Shown piece by piece: positions 58,208-64,000 of a stretch of DNA of 64,000 nt. Source of the DNA: Pseudomonas sp. RIT288 (lineage in GTDB: Bacteria; Pseudomonadota; Gammaproteobacteria; Pseudomonadales; Pseudomonadaceae); assembly GCF_000631985.1 (NCBI RefSeq), contig NZ_JFYN01000012.1, forward strand, positions 186,001 through 250,000. The letters are read 5' to 3'. The notes under the pieces are model-generated. The model searched no databases, was not told where the DNA came from, and saw only the letters and a list, made by a program, of their open reading frames with translations. A program made the translations under genes and the position numbers. Position 1 is the stretch's first letter. Each line of letters begins with the position of its first letter.

Positions 58208-60730
58208 ATGTATCCGATGACGCCCATCGCGGCTGCGCTTGCGTTGCTTTTGAGCAGCAGCGTACTGGCGGCGCCGCCTCCAGTCGATAATACCCCGCGA
58301 AGTTTGCTGGCTCAGGCGAAAGGTCTTCCGGCGGACTTTGAAGAGCATTTCTTTGATGTGCCTTTGGCGGTTCGTGTCGAACTTGATCAACAACCGCTGG
58401 GCGAGGCAATGATTGTATTGTCGCGCGATGATCGCATTACCTTGCTCGACTTCACCGACACCAGCGACAGCCGTATCAGTGCCGCCGAGCGCGAAACCTG
58501 GGCCAGCCTCCTCAAATCCGGCGTAGCCCTGGGCAGCTGCAGCGGGCAGTGCCCCGAGCAACTGCTGGCGGTGCATTACAACCTGGAAAATTCACTGCTC
58601 TCGATCGCCACCGAAAACGCCGAGCGCGATCTGCAGACGCAACGCTTCCATGAGCAGCCCGAGGGGGGGAGCAGCGGTCTGATGCTGCGTAATCAGTTGA
58701 ACCTCAATGGCGGCCAGAACCAGGATCTGGGCGGACGTTTCGGTCTGGAAGCCAGTGCCAGTCTCGGCAACTGGAGCCAGGCCTTCAATATGCAACTGGC
58801 GCGCCTCGGCGGGCCGGACACCAAGACCTATCATGCGGTACACGAGCTCTACACCCAGCGCGAACTGCAGGGCAGTTTTTTCCGCCTGGGCTATTTCACC
58901 CCCAATTCCGAAGGCCTGACCCGCCAGCCCCGTTCGTTCGGCACCAGCCCCGACACGGCGGTCGGCGTGATGTATGGCAGCTCCGACAGCCTGGCGGTCG
59001 ACAGCCCGCGGCCCAGCGTCTACCCGATATTCGTCACGGCCAATCGCCAGGCGTCGGTGGAAGTCTATCGCGATGGCCTGTTGATCAACACGCAAGCCGT
59101 GCCGGCCGGTTTACAGACGCTGGATACCCGGCCCTTGCCCGGCGGCATCTACGAAGTCGAAGTCCGCCTGATCGAGGATGGCCAGACCACTTCAACCACT
59201 CAGGAGCTGGTCTACAAACCGGTCAACTGGCAAAACCTCGACCAGCGCTGGCGCTATAACGTGTTCGCCGGGCAGGAAAGTAAACTGCTGAGCAATTGGG
59301 AGGAACAGCAAAGCGGTGATCTCACCGCCGGCGCCGCGCTCAACTACCTGCTGCACCCGCGCGTGATCCTCGGCCTGTCGGCGCGTCAGGTACGCGACAC
59401 CTTGCAGTACGGCACCTCGATCGACTGGAGCCTGGCCGACAGCATCAGCCTCTTCGCCAACCTCTATCAGACCGAAGACCACGGCACCGGCGCCGATGTG
59501 CAGGGCCTCTATAACTATGGCGCCGGCAGCCTGGTGGTCAGCCACAACCGCAGCTGGCTCGACACACGCAACATCTACGACACGCTACCCGACGGGACTC
59601 GCGTACGTCAGCGCAATGTGTTCACTGGCGAAACCAGCAACTCGTCGCTGGCGCTCAACCATCGCATCAGCCGCAAGGACTCGCTGAGTGCGCGGGTCTC
59701 GCACAGCACGGGCAACGTCGAAGGCGTGGGCATGGACCTGGGCTGGACGCAACGCACCGAGCTGTTTGGCAGCGATGCCAACTGGCGCTTGTCGCTGTTC
59801 GACCGGCCGGGCAGTTACAGCAGTGGCGAGGCCCGTAATCGTGGGGTCGACCTGAGCATCAACATGGCGCTGGGCGGGCCGGGCCAGCAGATTTCCGGCA
59901 GCATCGGCAGCCGCACCGCCCGCGATGGCGGGCGCGACAACAATGGCTCGATCGGCTATCGCAAGGATCTGCAGAATCACATTCTGCAAAGCGTTTCGGT
60001 CACGGCGCTGACCGACACCTACGGCGTCGGTCTTTCGAGCCTGGCCAACTTCCGTACCGATTGGGTCAATGGCGACGGCTTCGTGCAGCGCTCGTCCTAC
60101 AACGGCAACTTTACCGGCGGTGTGAACCTGGACAGCAGCGTGATCGTCGGCGGTCAGCAACTGGTCATGACCAGCCAGCATCAGGGCCGAGGTGCCGGGA
60201 TGATCGTCGATGTCGAGTCGGATATCGCCGACATCGCCCTGCGCGCCGACGACCTCAGCGGCGGCAGTTCAGCGCTGCGGCCAGGGCGCAATTTCATCCC
60301 GCTCACGGCGTACCGCAACAGTTCGGTGAGTTTCGATTTCGAAGGCAATCACGTTCCGGCCGCCAACATCGAACCGTCCCGCGCCCGCTATCACCTGAAC
60401 AAGGGCGGCGTGGCGTACCGCAAGGTGCGGGTGATGAAAACCGTCACCGTACTCGGACGTCTGCTCGATCCGCAGGGCCAGCCGCTCAAAGGCCATCACG
60501 TGATCAATCACGCCAGCCGTGGGGTCAGCGAAGTCGACGGGTTTTTCTCGATGGAAATGCACGCCGGCTCACCGACCCTCGAAGTGCGCTACGCCGATCA
60601 ACTGCTGTGCCAGTTCCGGCTCGACCCCGACCAACACCGTAGCGAAAACAACGTGCTGATGATCGGCGATTTGCGCTGCTCGCCGGACACGTTGGCCGAC
60701 GTCACCCAACAGGCCCACACCGCGGGTTGA
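58208..60730 (+). CDS. Alternate chaperone-usher outer-membrane usher (TcfC/CooC-like)
   Basis: Outer-membrane usher that assembles and exports the pilin subunits. It has 840 residues. A signal ends near LLSSSVLAA; a N-terminal domain with plug-like insert follows, then a beta-barrel of roughly residues 170-660. SVEVYRDGLLINTQAVPAGL is the conserved usher plug-associated box, and the C-terminal domain includes TVTVLGRLLDPQGQPLKGHH. Similar proteins are CooC, TcfC and CblC. It is the second gene of the operon. Confidence 0.88.
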   Translation: MYPMTPIAAALALLLSSSVLAAPPPVDNTPRSLLAQAKGLPADFEEHFFDVPLAVRVELDQQPLGEAMIVLSRDDRITLLDFTDTSDSRISAAERETWASLLKSGVALGSCSGQCPEQLLAVHYNLENSLLSIATENAERDLQTQRFHEQPEGGSSGLMLRNQLNLNGGQNQDLGGRFGLEASASLGNWSQAFNMQLARLGGPDTKTYHAVHELYTQRELQGSFFRLGYFTPNSEGLTRQPRSFGTSPDTAVGVMYGSSDSLAVDSPRPSVYPIFVTANRQASVEVYRDGLLINTQAVPAGLQTLDTRPLPGGIYEVEVRLIEDGQTTSTTQELVYKPVNWQNLDQRWRYNVFAGQESKLLSNWEEQQSGDLTAGAALNYLLHPRVILGLSARQVRDTLQYGTSIDWSLADSISLFANLYQTEDHGTGADVQGLYNYGAGSLVVSHNRSWLDTRNIYDTLPDGTRVRQRNVFTGETSNSSLALNHRISRKDSLSARVSHSTGNVEGVGMDLGWTQRTELFGSDANWRLSLFDRPGSYSSGEARNRGVDLSINMALGGPGQQISGSIGSRTARDGGRDNNGSIGYRKDLQNHILQSVSVTALTDTYGVGLSSLANFRTDWVNGDGFVQRSSYNGNFTGGVNLDSSVIVGGQQLVMTSQHQGRGAGMIVDVESDIADIALRADDLSGGSSALRPGRNFIPLTAYRNSSVSFDFEGNHVPAANIEPSRARYHLNKGGVAYRKVRVMKTVTVLGRLLDPQGQPLKGHHVINHASRGVSEVDGFFSMEMHAGSPTLEVRYADQLLCQFRLDPDQHRSENNVLMIGDLRCSPDTLADVTQQAHTAG

Positions 60731-60759
60731 TACGGCCTGCTTCAGGAGATTTTGCAGAC

Positions 60760-62016
60760 ATGAACGTCTCACCCTTGGCTACATACCTGCGTCGCGGGCT
60801 GGCCGCTGTTGTGCTGGTTGCCGGCACGGTATCTGCGGCTCACGCCGAACAGGTGTCGATCACCGCCGAGTTCAAGCCGGACTCGTCTTATCCGCACCGC
60901 AACAAGTTCCAGAACACCACGCCCTCCAGTGGTTACTGCACCTACGACCCGGCGCAGTGCGAGCAGCACGAAATATTCAGCTTGCAGGTGCCGATTCAGT
61001 TCAACGCTCGTGTGCCGATTGCGGCGAATCATCCCTCGCCGCGGCAAGGGGCAACGTTTCAGGTACCCGTGCAGTGGCGTGAGCTGACGGTCTATCACGA
61101 GACCACCCGCGAGCCAAAAATCGTCAAGGTGCGGATCGTCGGTATCGGTTCGCGCTATGTGACCGAGAATGTGATGAAACTGGTGGAGGGCGCCGAAGAC
61201 GATCGCAGCGCCCACAACCTGTTGTGGGGCTTGAGTTGGGTCTATGCACCCGAACCCTGTCAGTACAGCGGTGTGGGTTGGTACTCCCCCGATTCATACT
61301 CGTTTTTCTGGAAGACTCCCGCAGCCACTGCCTGCACCAAACAGGCGAAGTTCGATGTGCCGTGGTTGCGACTGGAACACCTCGATTTTGCCTATGAACT
61401 GGTCACCCCCGACCCGCTGGGCATGTCGTCGGGGGACTACAGCGGTTCGCTGACCTACCGCGTCGGGCCGAATGCGGATTTCGATTTTGGCGATGTGATG
61501 TTGCCGTCGAGTTCGTCTCTGACCTTGAATTTCAATCTGAATGTGCAGCACACCCTCAAGGTCGACATCCCGCCCGGTGGCGAGAAAGTCCGCCTGGTTC
61601 CCAACGGTGGCTGGCAGAGCTGGCTGCAGGCCGGACGGCGGCCGGTCAGCCTGTTTCGAGACCAGACTTTCAACATCTCGGCGTCGTCACGCTTCAAGAT
61701 GCTGATCAATTGCGGCCCCGGAATAGGTGCCGAGTGCGGATTGCAGGACAGTAATAATTACCGTCGAGTCGAGCTGCACGTCAGCGTCAGCATGCCCAAT
61801 GGCATAACCGATCTTGCCGGCCAGCCGGTGCGGCGCATGCCGTTGAAGCCCGGCGCTGGGAGTGCTCTGTATTTCAAACCGGGTTTTTATGTGGATCGAG
61901 CCCCGGGAACCCTGCATTTCGAAGTTCCGCCGCATTCGATGGAAAGCATGCTGCAGCCCGGCGTGAGCGACAGCTATTCCGGCACTGTCATTGTGATCTG
62001 GGATTCGGATATCTGA
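60760..62016 (+). CDS. CS1-type pilus tip or minor subunit (CooD/CblD-like)
   Basis: It has 418 residues from ATG 60760, after GGAG. A signal peptide ends near TVSAAHA. Four or more cysteines (GYCTYDPAQCEQ, ACTKQ, INCGPGIGAECG) contrast with the cysteine-free pilin and suggest a disulfide-stabilised adhesive head. The final segment has the alternating pattern of a donor-strand pilin domain (SDSYSGTVIVIWDSDI). The position after the usher matches cooD. The stop lies by the next gene. Confidence 0.8.
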   Translation: MNVSPLATYLRRGLAAVVLVAGTVSAAHAEQVSITAEFKPDSSYPHRNKFQNTTPSSGYCTYDPAQCEQHEIFSLQVPIQFNARVPIAANHPSPRQGATFQVPVQWRELTVYHETTREPKIVKVRIVGIGSRYVTENVMKLVEGAEDDRSAHNLLWGLSWVYAPEPCQYSGVGWYSPDSYSFFWKTPAATACTKQAKFDVPWLRLEHLDFAYELVTPDPLGMSSGDYSGSLTYRVGPNADFDFGDVMLPSSSSLTLNFNLNVQHTLKVDIPPGGEKVRLVPNGGWQSWLQAGRRPVSLFRDQTFNISASSRFKMLINCGPGIGAECGLQDSNNYRRVELHVSVSMPNGITDLAGQPVRRMPLKPGAGSALYFKPGFYVDRAPGTLHFEVPPHSMESMLQPGVSDSYSGTVIVIWDSDI

Positions 62017-62075
62017 TGGGCCATTCAGCGATGAGTCGATTCGGCATTGTGTTCAACGACCAAGGAATCAAGGTG

Positions 62076-62840
62076 ATGAAACGTCTGGTGTTATTGATGG
62101 TTTTGAGCGGGCTGCCCTTTGCCCTGCAGGCCGGCCCGCAGATCAATGTCGGGACGGTCTACGACTACCTCGACGGTGACAAGAGCACGTACCTGAAACG
62201 GGTATTCAACAGCGGCGACAGCACCGCATTCGTCAAGGTCAACATCCTCGAAATCCTCTACGACGCCGACGGCACCTCGCGGGAAATCGAGGTCAGGAGC
62301 CAGGCTGACATGAGCAGTCGAGACGGCCTGATGGCCAGCCCCGCGCGGCTGATCGTGCCGGCCAACGGCATGCAGGGTACGCGTCTGTTGATGATGGGCG
62401 AGCGTGACCAGGAACGCTATTTTCGCGTGCGGTTCATTCCGGTGGTCCCGGAAAAGGAAGACGAATTCGCCGTGTCCGCCGAGGAGCGTGAGCAATACAA
62501 AAACACCTTGTCGGCCGGGGTCAACGTCATGACCGGTTTCGGTACGGTGTTCTTTGTGCGCCCGAAAGACAGGCGTTTCGACAGCGTGATCGAAGAGACT
62601 CCGGCGACGTATCGAGTGCGCAATAACGGCAACACCGTGGTGCTGATCGACGAGTTTCGCAATTGTGCGCTGAAAGACGAAACCGCCTGCCAGCCAACCA
62701 CCAAACACCACATCCGCGCTGGCAACAGTTTCGAGTTCGACAAGCAGGCCGGACGTGAATACCGCTTCAATCTGGTGGAAGGCGACAGCAAGAAGTCCCT
62801 GCGCGTAGCCGGCCTCTCATCACGGGGTGACCTGAGATGA
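62076..62840 (+). CDS. Alternate-class pilus chaperone (CooB/CblB-like)
   Basis: Periplasmic chaperone that holds subunits before the usher. I chose ATG 62076, which gives MKRLVLLMVLSGLPFALQAG, a clear signal peptide, and 254 residues; earlier in-frame ATGs at 62016 and 62031 would put 15-20 residues before it. Two Ig-like halves follow: YDYLDGDKSTYLKRVFNSGD with the NxG/T region, then LIVPANGMQGTRLLMMGERD and FRVRFIPVVPE, the chaperone pattern. Overlaps the last operon gene by 4 bases. Confidence 0.85.
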   Translation: MKRLVLLMVLSGLPFALQAGPQINVGTVYDYLDGDKSTYLKRVFNSGDSTAFVKVNILEILYDADGTSREIEVRSQADMSSRDGLMASPARLIVPANGMQGTRLLMMGERDQERYFRVRFIPVVPEKEDEFAVSAEEREQYKNTLSAGVNVMTGFGTVFFVRPKDRRFDSVIEETPATYRVRNNGNTVVLIDEFRNCALKDETACQPTTKHHIRAGNSFEFDKQAGREYRFNLVEGDSKKSLRVAGLSSRGDLR

Positions 62841-63328
62841 TCAAGCCATCGTTGATGACTCTGTGCGCGGGCGTTCTGACCCTGTTCAGCGCAGAATCGT
62901 TTGCGGCACGCGAAGAGCACCGGTTCGAGGTGTCGGTGGATATTCCGACGCTGGGTTTTTATGTGATACCGGCCGAAACGGACTGGATTCATCGTGCGCA
63001 GATCCTGCCGTGGAATATCAGCACCAAGAGCCTCGGCGGATTGCGCAAACACTTCGACCTCAGGCACGACACCAGTGCCATCGAGGCTCGCCTGGAGAAC
63101 GTAGCGTTTCTGTCCAATGGTCGCGAGGAGCAGAACATTTATCTGCGCGTCAGCTTCGCCGATACCGTGCTGACTCACGAGACGCCACGTCAGGTGGTTT
63201 CTGCGGAGCAGGCCAGGGCCGGCGGGCGTTACGCGCTGGAGATCCAGCCGATCACGCCCGCCGGCGGCTACAAACCGGGGAATTACTATGGCAACGTGCA
63301 CCTGATCTTCAATGCGGCGGCGCCCTGA
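62837..63328 (+). CDS. CS1-type fimbrial subunit, second pilin-like
   Basis: Pilin-like protein of 163 residues that resembles the major subunit in layout: a signal ending in ESFAA, then FEVSVDIPTLGFYVIPAETD (compare HVPADDFYAVPVDADLV), and a final strand PGNYYGNVHLIFNAAAP. A short cysteine-free body. It is likely a minor or initiator subunit. It ends the operon, coupled to the chaperone by an ATGA overlap. A candidate hairpin at 63340-63361 follows. Confidence 0.82.
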   Translation: MIKPSLMTLCAGVLTLFSAESFAAREEHRFEVSVDIPTLGFYVIPAETDWIHRAQILPWNISTKSLGGLRKHFDLRHDTSAIEARLENVAFLSNGREEQNIYLRVSFADTVLTHETPRQVVSAEQARAGGRYALEIQPITPAGGYKPGNYYGNVHLIFNAAAP

Positions 63329-63339
63329 GATTGCCCGGC

Positions 63340-63361
63340 CTGCCCGATGTGCAACGGGCAG
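63340..63361. other. Hairpin between the pilus operon and the NEL gene
   Basis: CTGCCCG and CGGGCAG form a 7-bp stem with an 8-base loop between two convergent genes. There is no T-run; it may still mark the mRNA ends. Confidence 0.4.
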
Positions 63362-63376
63362 ACCGGCGCGCCGTTA

Positions 63377-64000
63377 TCAAAGACCGGCGCGGGTCAGGGC
63401 TTCACGGGTCAGGCGACGCGCGAGCTCTTTTTCGTCATCCGCCAGATCGACCAGCAGCCGGTCGAACAGCGTGTCGCTGATCGGTTCCTCATTGAACACC
63501 ACGGTTGCCGGCGCCGGCAGATCGTTCATCAACGTCTTGAGCTGTTCGCGCAAGGCTGCGCGTTCCTCGGCCACGGTCGATTGCACCCACTGGTGCTGGA
63601 TTTCGCGCAGCGATTCAAGGGCTTCGTAGCGGTGCTGGAACAGACGCTTGTTGCTTTCCAGGCGCACGGGATAGCGCTCGCTCAGGTACTCTTTCCAGAA
63701 GTCGAGCTCAAGCATCTGGTTGACCAGACCATCGCCTTCACTCAGCGCCAGTACCGTGTCGCAGGCCTGATCGATCATCGCGTCAGTGACGCCGGACACC
63801 GGCCGGTACAGCATGCCCTCGGACTGCCAGGGCAAGCCGAGACGTTTGGCCAGGCCGGTCTGGTAGGCCAGATAAACCTCCACGTCGTCGGGATTGCCGC
63901 CCCGGCTGGCAACATCGGCCCGGGCGATTTCGTTGACCTGCTCCAGGCGCGCTGCGCCTTTGGCCAGCGTCACCAGCTTCAGTTCCAGTTCCTTCGGCTC
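63377..64000 (-). CDS. C-terminal part of an NEL-type (IpaH-like) E3 ubiquitin ligase
   Basis: About 207 residues up to the right edge; the start lies outside, so the length is unknown. The segment reads KELELKLVTLAKGAARLEQV then DDVEVYLAYQTGLAKRLGLP, with MLYRPVSGVTDAMIDQA and LNQMLELDFWKEYLSERYPV, the typical C-terminal pattern of NEL domains (helical thumb after the catalytic domain). The catalytic CxD motif of NEL enzymes should lie a little further right and is not seen. In Pseudomonas such domains usually end long LRR proteins with a dermonecrotic toxin-like N-terminus. Family call is from remembered pattern, moderate to good certainty. Confidence 0.78.
   Translation of the reverse strand, partial: EPKELELKLVTLAKGAARLEQVNEIARADVASRGGNPDDVEVYLAYQTGLAKRLGLPWQSEGMLYRPVSGVTDAMIDQACDTVLALSEGDGLVNQMLELDFWKEYLSERYPVRLESNKRLFQHRYEALESLREIQHQWVQSTVAEERAALREQLKTLMNDLPAPATVVFNEEPISDTLFDRLLVDLADDEKELARRLTREALTRAGL

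Overview
The window is a chromosomal segment of a Pseudomonas, most likely of the P. fluorescens group. The evidence is protein-level similarity to known Pseudomonas proteins, the gene order (queA-tgt-yajC-secDF, then suhB-trmJ-cysE-isc-ndk-rlmN-pilF-rodZ-ispG-hisS-yfgM-bamB-der, then leuA, xseA and guaBA), high GC coding sequence, and many inverted REP pairs of the kinds found in fluorescent pseudomonads (cores GAGCGAGCCTGCTCGCGA and GGAGCTGCCGAAGGCTGCG).

Left edge (1-1135): the 5' two thirds of a P4-type tyrosine integrase, reading out of the window, lies directly downstream of a tRNA-Leu(CAA). This marks one end of a genomic island that extends to the left. From 1200 to 25369 the region is dense core genome: queuosine synthesis (queA, tgt), Sec translocon accessories (yajC, secD, secF), a glycine-zipper envelope protein, suhB, trmJ, cysE, the whole iscRSUA-hscBA-fdx-iscX iron-sulfur operon behind an IscR-type promoter, ndk, rlmN, the pilotin pilF, a RodZ-like protein, ispG, hisS, a YfgM-like protein, bamB and der.

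25607-38010 holds an overlapping aminotransferase and omega-amidase pair, leuA, an M23 peptidase, xseA, a LysR regulator divergent from a TauE/SafE-type permease, a zinc-ribbon protein of unknown role, and guaB-guaA. A 979-residue toxin-like gene (38093-41032) separates guaA from a multicopper oxidase and tadA; I regard it as accessory DNA in a conserved block. Then come cmoAB (tRNA wobble uridine), a lysoplasmalogenase-like membrane protein, a chagasin-type peptidase inhibitor (icp) and a Lon-family protease resembling AsrA.

48817-57622 is looser: REP-rich spacers, a DUF6124-type gene with an unusual open leader, the periplasmic glucose oxidation and uptake genes gcd and oprB, a VF530-type protein, a Pr6Pr-type membrane protein, and a YqjI/YqjH-like pair (His-rich PadR regulator plus siderophore-interacting reductase) behind a perfect palindrome.

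The right end (57623-63328) is a five-gene CS1/alternate chaperone-usher pilus operon: major pilin, tandem hairpins, usher, tip-type subunit, chaperone, second pilin-like subunit. Converging on it from the right edge is the C-terminus of an NEL-type (IpaH-like) E3 ubiquitin ligase. The pilus, the DUF6543/TIKI-like toxin and the NEL protein are the accessory, possibly host-directed content; everything else is mostly housekeeping.
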